From NCBI RefSeq assembly GCF_003391395.1, contig NZ_CP024190.1:4898001-4962000 (forward strand): a DNA stretch of 64,000 nucleotides, given 5' to 3'. Each line of letters starts with the position of its first letter. The first letter of the stretch is position 1. Shown one piece after another: positions 1 to 7,663 of this stretch. The notes under the pieces were generated by a model, which did no database searches, was not told the origin of the DNA, and worked only from the letters and a program-made list of their open reading frames with translations. The position numbers and the translations under genes were made by a program. The stretch is from Mycobacterium marinum. Its GTDB lineage: Bacteria > Actinomycetota > Actinomycetes > Mycobacteriales > Mycobacteriaceae.

Positions 1-201
1 CGCGCCCAGTTCTTCAGCACATTCGCATCCAGATCGGGCTCCATTACGGGCATCGTCATAGCTATCTGCACAATCGCGATTCTGGCAGCATGGGCTGGAT
101 GGGTGTATCGAGCACATCAATTGGGCACGTCCGGCTCACCGTTACCGACATCGAGCGATCGCGGCAGTTTTACGAGAGCGTCTTCGAGTGGCCCGTGCTG
201 A
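1..201 (+). other. Possible C-terminal fragment of a membrane protein at the left edge
   Basis: Reading frame 1 is open from the window edge to a TGA at 199-201. It encodes a strongly hydrophobic stretch (about residues 15-35, roughly ITGIVIAICTIAILAAWAG) followed by a basic segment, which looks like the last membrane helix and cytoplasmic tail of a transporter. It overlaps the following VOC gene by about 110 bases in another frame, so either the membrane gene ends here naturally or its end was altered by a junction. The family cannot be named from this fragment. Confidence 0.3.
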
Positions 202-512
202 TCGAGCTTCCCGCGAACGCCGACGAGGCAACACGGCGTCAGCTGGCGTTTCTGTACGGCGGGGTGATCTACGACCTCGGCGGGGCACTACTGGGGTTGC
301 GCCCGGTCGCCAATGACAGCTTCAACGAGGATCGAGCCGGCCTGGACCACATCGCCTTCCGCGTAGGCGGCATCGACGAACTAAATAGTGCGGCAGCGCA
401 TCTGGATGACCTCGGCATTGCCCACGAGCCGGTCAAGGACATTGGTCCGTCCTACATCCTGGAGTTCCGCGATCCCGACAACATCGCTCTGGAACTCACC
501 GCACCCAAGTAG
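90..512 (+). CDS. VOC (glyoxalase/bleomycin-resistance) superfamily protein
   Basis: This 140-residue protein has the beta-alpha-beta-beta-beta layout of the vicinal oxygen chelate fold. An N-terminal module (IGHVRLTVTDIERSRQFYE) and a C-terminal module (LDHIAFRV, ending EFRDPDNIALEL) each carry typical metal-site positions: His near residue 13, His near 87 and Glu near the end. VOC proteins include lyases, dioxygenases and antibiotic-binding proteins, and the substrate cannot be told from sequence. The start could also be the ATG at 99, and neither start has a strong ribosome site. The next gene downstream is another VOC protein, so the two may act together. Confidence 0.75.
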   Translation: MGWMGVSSTSIGHVRLTVTDIERSRQFYESVFEWPVLIELPANADEATRRQLAFLYGGVIYDLGGALLGLRPVANDSFNEDRAGLDHIAFRVGGIDELNSAAAHLDDLGIAHEPVKDIGPSYILEFRDPDNIALELTAPK

Positions 513-604
513 CCGGCCGGGCGGCTTGCGAGCGTGCGCGAAATGACAGCGTTGACGGCGTGTCGATGTGCCGACACGCACGCTCGGTACGGACAGGGGT
601 AACG

Positions 605-994
605 ATGGCCATCAGCTTCAACCACACCATTGTCGCGTCACACGACAAGCGAAAATCCGCGGAGTTTCTGGCAGAACTGTTGGACCTGCCGAGTCCAGTG
701 GCATTCGGCCCCTTCCTGGTGGTCGCGCTCGAGCACGACGCCAGCCTCGATTTCGCGGATGTGCCCGAGGACGTGGAGATTCACCCCCAGCACTATGCGT
801 TCCTCGTCTCCGAGCAGGAATTCACTGAGATCTACGGCAAGATCTCCTCGCGCGGCTTGCCGCACTGGGCCGACCCGGGTGCCCGACGTCCCGGCGAAAT
901 CAACCACCGCGATGGGGGTCGTGGGGTGTATTTCCCCGACCCGGCCGGGCACTCGATGGAGATCCTCACCCGACCGTACGGCTCAGGCTCCTAG
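605..994 (+). CDS. VOC superfamily protein (extradiol dioxygenase-like)
   Basis: A 129-residue single-domain VOC protein. It opens with an FNHTIVAS strand and has an H-Y-A-F-L-V motif in the middle. It ends with G-V-Y-F-P-D-P-A-G-H-S-M-E-I, the usual metal-binding strand with Glu. I chose the ATG at 605 because AGGGG lies just upstream (about 595-599) and the alignment to the fold begins there; an upstream in-frame ATG at 560 would add an unlikely basic leader. Its TAG stop lies in a CTAG shared with the stop of the convergent Rrf2 gene. Substrate unknown. Confidence 0.8.
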   Translation: MAISFNHTIVASHDKRKSAEFLAELLDLPSPVAFGPFLVVALEHDASLDFADVPEDVEIHPQHYAFLVSEQEFTEIYGKISSRGLPHWADPGARRPGEINHRDGGRGVYFPDPAGHSMEILTRPYGSGS

Positions 995-1476
995 TCGCCG
1001 CTGCGCGCCGAGCCGTGCCGCTCTAGCTCCTGCGCCCGGTAGGCGTCGGCGAGTTTCGCGACGTGTCCGGGCAGCGCCCCCGTGGCGACATCGGCCAGCG
1101 TCGTCTCTTCCAACACTGATCGCATGCTGGCGCGCAGGGCCCGCCAGACATCGGTCAGCGCCGTGGTGGGTCCGGAGTAGGGCAGGTCGCCCAGCCCGAT
1201 GTCACGAACGCTGGCCAGGGGCCCGTCGATGCAGCGCAGCACGTCGGCGATGCTGATGTCGGTCCCGGGACGCGCCAGTTCATAGCCACCGTCGCGCCCG
1301 CGGTGGCTGCGCACCAGGCGGTCGGTCCGCAGGTTGGTCAGGATGTCGACGAGGAACTGCGGCGGTATGCCTTGAGCCTGCGCCAGGTCCTCGGTCTTGA
1401 TCACCGTCCCGCTGTCGGCTGTCGCAAGTTGAACCATCGCGCGCACCGCATATTCCGCTTTGGCCGACATCCGCAT
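991..1476 (-). CDS. Rrf2-family transcriptional regulator (Rv1287-like)
   Basis: This 161-residue protein begins MRMSAKAEYAVRAM, the classical Rrf2 winged-helix start. The recognition helix region is GIPPQFLVDILTNLRTDRL and the wing is HRGRDGGYELARP. I used the internal ATG at 1476 because it gives the length recalled for Rv1287. Only one cysteine is visible (DVLRCIDGP), so the three-Cys iron-sulfur set of IscR/NsrR is missing and this resembles the cluster-free CymR branch. CymR-type proteins repress cysteine and sulfur genes. The next genes on the same strand side are cysNC and cysD, so control of sulfate assimilation is a reasonable inference. The effector is unknown. Confidence 0.85.
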   Translation of the reverse strand: MRMSAKAEYAVRAMVQLATADSGTVIKTEDLAQAQGIPPQFLVDILTNLRTDRLVRSHRGRDGGYELARPGTDISIADVLRCIDGPLASVRDIGLGDLPYSGPTTALTDVWRALRASMRSVLEETTLADVATGALPGHVAKLADAYRAQELERHGSARSGD

Positions 1477-1569
1477 GCTCAGGATTGTGCCATCCACCCC
1501 CCGCTACCAGACGCGACGCCAGATGTTGCTGCAAAGAGCCGGGGAATCCGGCGCGCCGAGGCGACCGAA

Positions 1570-3420
1570 CTAGGACCGCAGCTCGAGCAAGTCGATGACG
1601 TCTTGCGCTTGCTGGTCGAGGCTACGTGCCGGCGTGAGGCGCAGGTCAGGATGCTTCGGGCGCTGGTAGGGGCTGTCTATCCCGGTGAAATGGGTGATCT
1701 CACCCGCGCGCGCCTTCGCATACAGACCTTTGGGATCGCGCCGCTCGCAGTCGGCCAGCGGGGTGTCACAGAACACCTCGACGAAGTCGAATCCGGCATC
1801 GGTGTGCACCTTGCGAGCTAACTCACGATGCTCGGCCAGCGGACTGATCGCCGGAACCAAGACGACATGACCACAATCCGCGAGCAGCACCGCGACATGG
1901 GCCAGCCGGCGCAGGTTCTCCGCGCGATCGGCCATGCTGAAGCCCAAGTCCGCGTTCAATCCGTGCCGTAGGTTGTCGCCGTCCAGGACATACGCGGCGA
2001 CGCCTTCTTCTAGCAGCTTGCGCTCGACAAGCATGGCCACCGACGACTTGCCCGCACCCGACAGGCCGGTGAACCACACGGTCCTACCCCGCGGCCGCTC
2101 CGTCGTGGTGACCAGCGACTGGTGGCGCACCGTGTTCGGACTCGGTGTGTGAGTCGAGACGTCGCGCAACACCATGCCCGCCGCGACCGTACCGTTGGTG
2201 TCCGGGTCAATGAGAATGAAAGAACCCGTGCTCGAGTTTCGGGTGTATTCGTCGAGCAACAGCGGCACCTGGGTACGCAGCGAAATGCGACCAAGTTCGT
2301 TGAGCTTCAGTGCTGTTGCCGTCTTGTCGCGATGCAGGGTGTTGACATCAAGCCGGTAGTCCAGCGCGGTGACCCTTGCGCGGGTGGTTCGGGTGGTGTG
2401 CTTGATGACGTAGTCACGCCCTGGCTCCAACACCCCCGAATCCGCCATCCAACACACGGTTGCGTCGAAGTCCTGCGCGATTCTGGGCTGGTTGTTGGTT
2501 CGGGCAATCATGTCGCCACGCGAGATGTCGATCTCGTCGGCCAGGCTCAGCGAGACGGCCATCGGCGGAAATGCTTCTGGCACCGGACCGTTGGGGCCGT
2601 CGATCGCGATGATCCGGGTCGTCTTGCCGATCGGCAGGACAGCGACCTCATCCCCTGGGCGCATCACCCCACTGGCCACGGTGCCCGCATAGCTGCGATG
2701 GTCCTGGTGCTCCAAGGTGTGCGGCCGGATGACGTACTGAACCGGGAATCGCACGTCGACCAGATTGCGGTCACCGGCGATGTAGACCTCTTCGAGATGG
2801 GACAGCAGCGAGGGCCCCTCATACCACGGCGTCTTATCCGATTTGGTCACCACGTTGTCGCCATGCAGCGCCGACATCGGGATGGAGGTGACGTCTTGCA
2901 CATCCAGGCGGGCGGCAAAGGCGTGGAACTCGTCGCGAATCGCCTCGAATTTTGCCTTATCCCAACCGATCAGGTCCATTTTGTTGACGGCGAGGACAAG
3001 GTGGCGAATGCCCAGCAGCGATGCCAGGAAGGCGTGCCGGCGTGATTGTTCCAGCAGGCCGTGCCGGGCATCGACCAGCACGATCACCAACTGCGCGGTG
3101 GACGCACCGGTAACCATGTTGCGGGTGTATTGGATGTGCCCCGGTGTGTCGGCGATAATGAATTTCCGCTTGGGAGTGGCGAAATAGCGGTAGGCGACAT
3201 CGATGGTGATGCCTTGCTCACGCTCGGCCCGCAAGCCATCGGTGACCAGCGCAAGGTCGGTGTATTCGTGACCACGTTCCTTTGAGGTCTGTTCCACCGA
3301 GGCCCATTGGTCTTCCATCACGGCCTTGGAGTCATACAGCAGGCGCCCGATCAGCGTGGACTTACCGTCGTCGACGGAGCCGGCGGTTGCCAAGCGCAAC
3401 AGCGTGGTGGATGCGGACAT
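1570..3420 (-). CDS. cysN: Bifunctional sulfate adenylyltransferase GTPase subunit / APS kinase
   Basis: CysNC couples GTP hydrolysis to adenylation of sulfate (with CysD) and then phosphorylates APS to PAPS. Residues 1-430 are an EF-Tu-like GTPase with GSVDDGKS at 14-21, DTPGH at 91-95 and NKMD at 146-149. A second P-loop, GLSGAGKS at 452-459, opens the APS kinase domain, followed by DGDNLRHGLN. The length (616 aa) and fusion match mycobacterial CysN (Rv1286). The ATG shares one base with the cysD stop (TGATG), so translation is probably coupled. It acts in the cytosol, feeding cysteine synthesis and sulfolipid sulfation. Confidence 0.96.
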   Translation of the reverse strand: MSASTTLLRLATAGSVDDGKSTLIGRLLYDSKAVMEDQWASVEQTSKERGHEYTDLALVTDGLRAEREQGITIDVAYRYFATPKRKFIIADTPGHIQYTRNMVTGASTAQLVIVLVDARHGLLEQSRRHAFLASLLGIRHLVLAVNKMDLIGWDKAKFEAIRDEFHAFAARLDVQDVTSIPMSALHGDNVVTKSDKTPWYEGPSLLSHLEEVYIAGDRNLVDVRFPVQYVIRPHTLEHQDHRSYAGTVASGVMRPGDEVAVLPIGKTTRIIAIDGPNGPVPEAFPPMAVSLSLADEIDISRGDMIARTNNQPRIAQDFDATVCWMADSGVLEPGRDYVIKHTTRTTRARVTALDYRLDVNTLHRDKTATALKLNELGRISLRTQVPLLLDEYTRNSSTGSFILIDPDTNGTVAAGMVLRDVSTHTPSPNTVRHQSLVTTTERPRGRTVWFTGLSGAGKSSVAMLVERKLLEEGVAAYVLDGDNLRHGLNADLGFSMADRAENLRRLAHVAVLLADCGHVVLVPAISPLAEHRELARKVHTDAGFDFVEVFCDTPLADCERRDPKGLYAKARAGEITHFTGIDSPYQRPKHPDLRLTPARSLDQQAQDVIDLLELRS

Positions 3421-4352
3421 CAGAAATACCCCTGCCGTTTGCGGTCTTCCATTCCAGACTCGGAAATGCGGTCGTCGGCCCTGGTCGCCCCCCGCTCGGT
3501 GAGCCGCGCCACGGCGGTCTCAGCGATGACCTCCGCAACGGTTGCGGCCTCCGATTCCACACATCCGGTGCACGTCACGTCCCCGACGGTGCGGAATCGC
3601 ACCGTCGCCTCGAACACCGGCTCGTCCGCGCCGGGCTGCATGTGCCGATCGACGGCCAACAGCATGCCGTCTCGCTTGAACACCTTGCGCCGATGCGCAA
3701 AGTAGATCGACGGCAACGTGATGTGCTCGGCGCCGATGTAGGACCAGATGTCGAACTCGGTCCAGTTGGACAGCGGGAACACCCGGATGTGCTCGCCTTT
3801 GTGGTGGCGTCCGTTGTAGAGATTCCACAGCTCCGGCCGCTGCGCCTTGGGGTCCCACTGGCCGAACTCGTCGCGGAAACTGAACACCCGCTCCTTCGCG
3901 CGCGCCTTCTCCTCGTCACGCCGGGCGCCCCCGAACGCCGCGTCGAACTTGTTCTCCCGGATGGCACGCAGCAGCGTCACGGTCTGCATCGGGTTGCGCG
4001 ACGGGAAGGTCTCGACGACCCGTCCGGCGTCGATGTCGTCCTGCACCGATGCCACCACCAACCGCACTCCTGACGCTGCGACCAGCTCGTCGCGGGTCGC
4101 GATGACCTCGTCAAAGTTGTGGCCGGTATCCACGTGCATCACCGGGAACGGCAGCCGCCCAGGACGAAACGCCTTGATGGCCAGGTGCAGCATCACGATG
4201 GAGTCCTTGCCGCCGGAAAACAGCAGCACCGGACGTTCGAACTCGGCGGCCACCTCACGAATGATGTGCATCGCCTCGGCTTCCAACGAGCGCAGATGAC
4301 TCAATTCGTACTGGCCGACGGCGGGGCCCGTTGTTACACCACTGGTGGTCAT
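3420..4352 (-). CDS. cysD: Sulfate adenylyltransferase subunit 2
   Basis: CysD is the catalytic ATP pyrophosphatase half of ATP sulfurylase and makes APS from ATP and sulfate. The PP-loop SGGKDS lies at residues 46-51, and the family tail R-I-S-E-S-G-M-E-D-R-K-R-Q-G-Y-F is intact. I start it at 4352 (310 aa): an ATG 15 bases upstream is also in frame, but its codons overlap an AGGTGA ribosome site placed correctly for the 4352 ATG. It is the first gene of a two-gene operon with cysNC and corresponds to Rv1285. Confidence 0.95.
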   Translation of the reverse strand: MTTSGVTTGPAVGQYELSHLRSLEAEAMHIIREVAAEFERPVLLFSGGKDSIVMLHLAIKAFRPGRLPFPVMHVDTGHNFDEVIATRDELVAASGVRLVVASVQDDIDAGRVVETFPSRNPMQTVTLLRAIRENKFDAAFGGARRDEEKARAKERVFSFRDEFGQWDPKAQRPELWNLYNGRHHKGEHIRVFPLSNWTEFDIWSYIGAEHITLPSIYFAHRRKVFKRDGMLLAVDRHMQPGADEPVFEATVRFRTVGDVTCTGCVESEAATVAEVIAETAVARLTERGATRADDRISESGMEDRKRQGYF

Positions 4353-4539
4353 GACTTCACCTAACATGCAGAATCAGAAACTCAATACCTGATAATTCTG
4401 GTAGAACTGACCATATTTATTGCTATTGTTACCTATGGAACCAGTCCTGCCCTGCCGCTGTCAATGAAACTTTTGGGAAGCGCGTGGGCAGCTTTGGGAA
4501 CTTCTTTTCCAGCCGTCGTCGATACGCCAGCATGGACGG
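4353..4539. promoter_or_regulatory. AT-rich divergent promoter region between cysD and a thioesterase gene
   Basis: This 187-base stretch separates cysD (leftward) from the hotdog thioesterase (rightward). Bases about 4378-4440 are markedly AT-rich for this genome and contain several TANNNT-like boxes on the cysD strand. It is the likely site of cysDN promoters and of any sulfur-responsive operator. No clean palindrome or riboswitch was recognised. Confidence 0.45.
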
Positions 4540-4974
4540 ATGTCCATTGCTTCAGGTTCAGCCGATAATGCCAGCGGTCGCGACGTCATCGCGCAGTTTC
4601 TGCCGCAGTCGCCGTTCGTCACGAAACTGGGAATCGTCGCAGATCACCTCGGTGCCGATGAGGTGCGGCTTCGGCTGCCCTGGGACCCGTCCAACGTCAC
4701 GATCGGCGACATGGTGCACGGCGGGGCCATCGCTACCCTTGCCGACCTGACGGTCATGGCCGCCGCTTGGTGCAGCGGGCAGGCGCCGCCCGAGCTGCGC
4801 GGCGTCACGGTGTCGCTGGCGCTGGACTTCATGGCGCCGGCACGGGCCACCGACGTGATCGGGGTGGGTCGGGTGCTGCGGCGCGGGCGCTCCTTGGTCA
4901 ACTGCGAGGCCGAGATCGTCGACCCCGAAGGCACGCTGCTCGCCAAGGCCCTGGCGACCTACAAGGTGGGTTGA
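4540..4974 (+). CDS. PaaI-type hotdog-fold acyl-CoA thioesterase
   Basis: A 144-residue single hotdog domain. The PaaI/YigI-like motif is M-V-H-G-G-A-I-A-T-L-A-D, with a central helix and then beta strands (V-S-L-A-L-D-F-M). Such proteins hydrolyse acyl-CoA thioesters, often small aryl or short-chain ones, as cytosolic tetramers. It sits between cysD and the carbonic anhydrase gene and is not present at this position in the M. tuberculosis order as I recall it, so it is an extra gene here. The ribosome site is weak (GGACGG right before the ATG), so the start is moderately certain. Confidence 0.8.
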   Translation: MSIASGSADNASGRDVIAQFLPQSPFVTKLGIVADHLGADEVRLRLPWDPSNVTIGDMVHGGAIATLADLTVMAAAWCSGQAPPELRGVTVSLALDFMAPARATDVIGVGRVLRRGRSLVNCEAEIVDPEGTLLAKALATYKVG

Positions 4975-4981
4975 TGTCGCG

Positions 4982-5473
4982 CTAGAGCGTGACCTCGTTG
5001 AGTTTGCCGGTGGCGACGTCGAAAACAAACCCGCGCAATGAGACGTGCTTGGTGACAAACGGGCTGTTCTCGATGCGGCGCAACGACTGCTTGACGTCCT
5101 CCACCGCATCCGGGAACGCCTCGGCCGCCCACGGGGGTTTGACTCCGGTCTCGTCCTGGATTCCACGCTTGAAGTCGTCGTCGGTGAAAGTGAGCATGCC
5201 GCAGTCGGTGTGGTGGATCAGCACGACTTCTCGGGTCCCCAGCAGCCGCTGACTGATCGCCAATGAGCGAATGGCGTCGTCGGTGGCCACGCCGCCTGCG
5301 TTGCGAATGACGTGCGCTTCGCCTTCGTTGATGCCGAGCAGGCGATAAACGTCCAGGCGCGCATCCATGCAGGCCAAGATCGCGATGTGTTTACTCGGCG
5401 GCATCGGCAGCGGACCTTCGAAGCCGCTCGCGTAATCCGCGTTGTTAGCCAGGTAGTCGTCGGTAACCGTCAC
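4982..5473 (-). CDS. Beta-carbonic anhydrase (Rv1284-like)
   Basis: It interconverts CO2 and bicarbonate. The 163-residue protein shows the beta-class zinc site: Cys35 and Asp37 in A-C-M-D-A-R-L, then His88 and Cys91 in H-H-T-D-C-G-M. These positions equal those of M. tuberculosis Rv1284. The start is the GTG at 5473, preceded by AAGGAG eight bases upstream; the longer in-frame ATG would add a 29-residue tail absent from the family. It is convergent with the thioesterase gene, with a gap of only seven bases. The upstream side carries an imperfect palindrome (5497-5510). Confidence 0.95.
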   Translation of the reverse strand: MTVTDDYLANNADYASGFEGPLPMPPSKHIAILACMDARLDVYRLLGINEGEAHVIRNAGGVATDDAIRSLAISQRLLGTREVVLIHHTDCGMLTFTDDDFKRGIQDETGVKPPWAAEAFPDAVEDVKQSLRRIENSPFVTKHVSLRGFVFDVATGKLNEVTL

Positions 5474-5795
5474 GCACGTCTCCTTATATGTCCCGGCAGA
5501 AAATTTGCTGCACAAAGCGAAGCCGCGCAGGAGTTTAACAACCGAATGCCGGAATTTCACCGGTGAAAATCAGCAGGATCGCAAAGCGATCGACCCATCT
5601 CCGGCGTTGCCGTACCGGCCGCCGCCCGCATCACACGAACCCATCCCACCGGAATTGAGCGGCAACGCATGCAGTTGCTGCCAACACCGAAATCATCGAG
5701 GCCCGCCGACATCGGGGGCCGTCTGGTCGGCGTTGTCAGCGGCGCGACACACCCGCTTCTCGCTACCCTGTCCCAATGCAACACGGTGGATGGGC
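5474..5795. promoter_or_regulatory. Divergent intergenic region, carbonic anhydrase / oppB
   Basis: No gene is seen in these 322 bases. Near the carbonic anhydrase start is an imperfect 14-base palindrome CAGAAAATTTGCTG (5497-5510) in a locally AT-rich patch, a candidate operator or promoter element. The rest looks like ordinary spacer leading to oppB. Confidence 0.35.
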
Positions 5796-6773
5796 ATGAC
5801 ACGATTTCTGGCGCGCCGGTTGCTCAACTACGTTGTCCTCCTCGCGCTGGCCTCGTTCTTGACCTACTGCCTGACCTCGCTGGCCTTCTCGCCGCTGGAG
5901 AGCCTGATGCAGCGCAGCCCACGCCCACCTCAAGCGGTGATCGACGCGAAGGCCGCCGAGCTCGGATTGAACAAGCCCATACCGGTGCGCTACGCCCACT
6001 GGGTCACCCATGCCGTTCGCGGCGACTTCGGTGTCACCATCAGCGGTCAGCCGGTCTCCGCGGAACTGGGCCGTCGCATCGGAACCAGCTTGCGGCTGCT
6101 GCTCATCGGATCGGTAGTCGGCACAGCGCTCGGCGTGGCCATCGGCGCATGGGGCGCCATCCGCCAATACCGGTTCAGTGACCGGGTGATCACCATGCTG
6201 GCATTGCTGGTGCTGAGCACCCCGACCTTCGTCGTGGCCAACCTGCTGATTCTGGGCGCACTGCGGGTGAATTGGGCGCTGGGATTTCAGCTGTTCGACT
6301 ACACCGGCGAGACCTCACCGGGCGTGGACGGTGGAACCTGGGCAGCATTCGGTGACCGCCTCAAACATTTGGTCCTGCCATCGTTGACGCTGGCGTTGGG
6401 CGCCGCGGCGGGCTACAGCCGATACCAGCGCAATGCGATGCTCGACGTGCTGGGCCAGGACTTCATTCGCACCGCCCGCGCCAAGGGCCTCACCCGCCGG
6501 CGCGCGCTCATCAAACATGGGCTGCGAACCGCACTGATTCCGATGGCAACGCTGTTCGCCTACGGGGTTGCCGGACTGGTCACCGGCGCGGTGTTTGTCG
6601 AAAAGATCTTCGGCTGGCACGGCATGGGTGAATGGGCGGTCCGGGGCATCGCGACCCAGGACACCAACATCGTCGCAGCGATCACGGTGTTCTCCGGGGC
6701 CGTGGTCTTGCTGGCCGGCCTGCTCTCCGACATCTTCTATGCGGCGCTTGACCCGAGGGTCCGGGTTTCATGA
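5796..6773 (+). CDS. oppB: Oligopeptide ABC importer permease OppB
   Basis: A 325-residue inner-membrane permease of the DppB/OppB family. It has an N-terminal helix (R-R-L-L-N-Y-V-V-L-L), a large periplasmic loop and five further helices. The EAA coupling motif is at D-F-I-R-T-A-R-A-K-G-L. The start ATG at 5796 gives the family length, and an ATG six bases earlier is an alternative. It is the first gene of oppBCDA, with a four-base overlap to oppC. In M. tuberculosis the Opp system imports peptides including glutathione (known from the family). Corresponds to Rv1283c. Confidence 0.95.
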   Translation: MTRFLARRLLNYVVLLALASFLTYCLTSLAFSPLESLMQRSPRPPQAVIDAKAAELGLNKPIPVRYAHWVTHAVRGDFGVTISGQPVSAELGRRIGTSLRLLLIGSVVGTALGVAIGAWGAIRQYRFSDRVITMLALLVLSTPTFVVANLLILGALRVNWALGFQLFDYTGETSPGVDGGTWAAFGDRLKHLVLPSLTLALGAAAGYSRYQRNAMLDVLGQDFIRTARAKGLTRRRALIKHGLRTALIPMATLFAYGVAGLVTGAVFVEKIFGWHGMGEWAVRGIATQDTNIVAAITVFSGAVVLLAGLLSDIFYAALDPRVRVS

Positions 6774-7663
6774 CCGATCAAGCCACGCAAGTCGAGTTCA
6801 CCTCACGCCGCACGCTGGTGCTGCGCCGGTTCCTGCGTAACCGGGCCGCGGTGGCATCGCTGGCGGTGCTGGTGGTGCTGTTCGTGGGGTGCTATGCGCT
6901 GCCCTCGGTGCTGCCCTACTCCTACGAGGACCTCGATTTCGACGCGCTGCTACAGCCACCGAGCACCCGTCATTGGCTGGGCACCAATGCGCTCGGTCAG
7001 GACTTGCTCGCGCAGACGTTGCGGGGCATGCAGAAATCCATGCTCATCGGCGTCTTTGTGGCGGTGATCTCCACCGGAATCGCCGCCACCGTCGGTGCCG
7101 TCTCCGGCTATTTCGGCGGGTGGCGAGACCGAGCCCTGATGTGGTTGGTGGACCTGCTGTTGGTGGTGCCCAGCTTCATCCTGATTGCGATCGTCACTCC
7201 GCGTACCAAGAACTCGACCAACATGATGTTCCTGGTGCTACTGCTGGCCGGATTCGGCTGGATGATCAGCTCCCGCATGGTGCGTGGTATGACCATGAGC
7301 CTGCGCGAGCGCGAGTTCATCAGAGCGGCAAGGTATATGGGCGTTTCCAGCCGGCGGATCATCACCGGCCACGTGATACCCAACGTGGCATCGATTCTGA
7401 TCATCGACGCCGCACTCAACGTCGCGGCCGCCATCCTGGCCGAAACAGGCTTGAGCTTCCTCGGTTTCGGCATCCAGCCCCCGGACGTATCGTTGGGCAC
7501 CCTGATCGCCGATGGCACCCAGTCGGCAACCACGTTCCCGTGGGTGTTCCTGTTCCCGGCCGGGGTCCTGGTGTTGATTCTGGTCTGCGCCAACCTGACC
7601 GGTGATGGTTTGCGCGACGCACTGGACCCGGCCAGCAAGACGCTGCGAAGTGGTGACCGATGA
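6770..7663 (+). CDS. oppC: Oligopeptide ABC importer permease OppC
   Basis: The second permease (297 aa) of the Opp complex. It has an N-terminal helix, the conserved H-W-L-G-T-N-A-L-G-Q-D periplasmic motif of DppC/OppC proteins, and an EAA loop at E-F-I-R-A-A-R-Y-M-G. It overlaps oppB and oppD by four bases each (ATGA), so the operon is tightly coupled. Corresponds to Rv1282c. Confidence 0.95.
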   Translation: MTDQATQVEFTSRRTLVLRRFLRNRAAVASLAVLVVLFVGCYALPSVLPYSYEDLDFDALLQPPSTRHWLGTNALGQDLLAQTLRGMQKSMLIGVFVAVISTGIAATVGAVSGYFGGWRDRALMWLVDLLLVVPSFILIAIVTPRTKNSTNMMFLVLLLAGFGWMISSRMVRGMTMSLREREFIRAARYMGVSSRRIITGHVIPNVASILIIDAALNVAAAILAETGLSFLGFGIQPPDVSLGTLIADGTQSATTFPWVFLFPAGVLVLILVCANLTGDGLRDALDPASKTLRSGDR

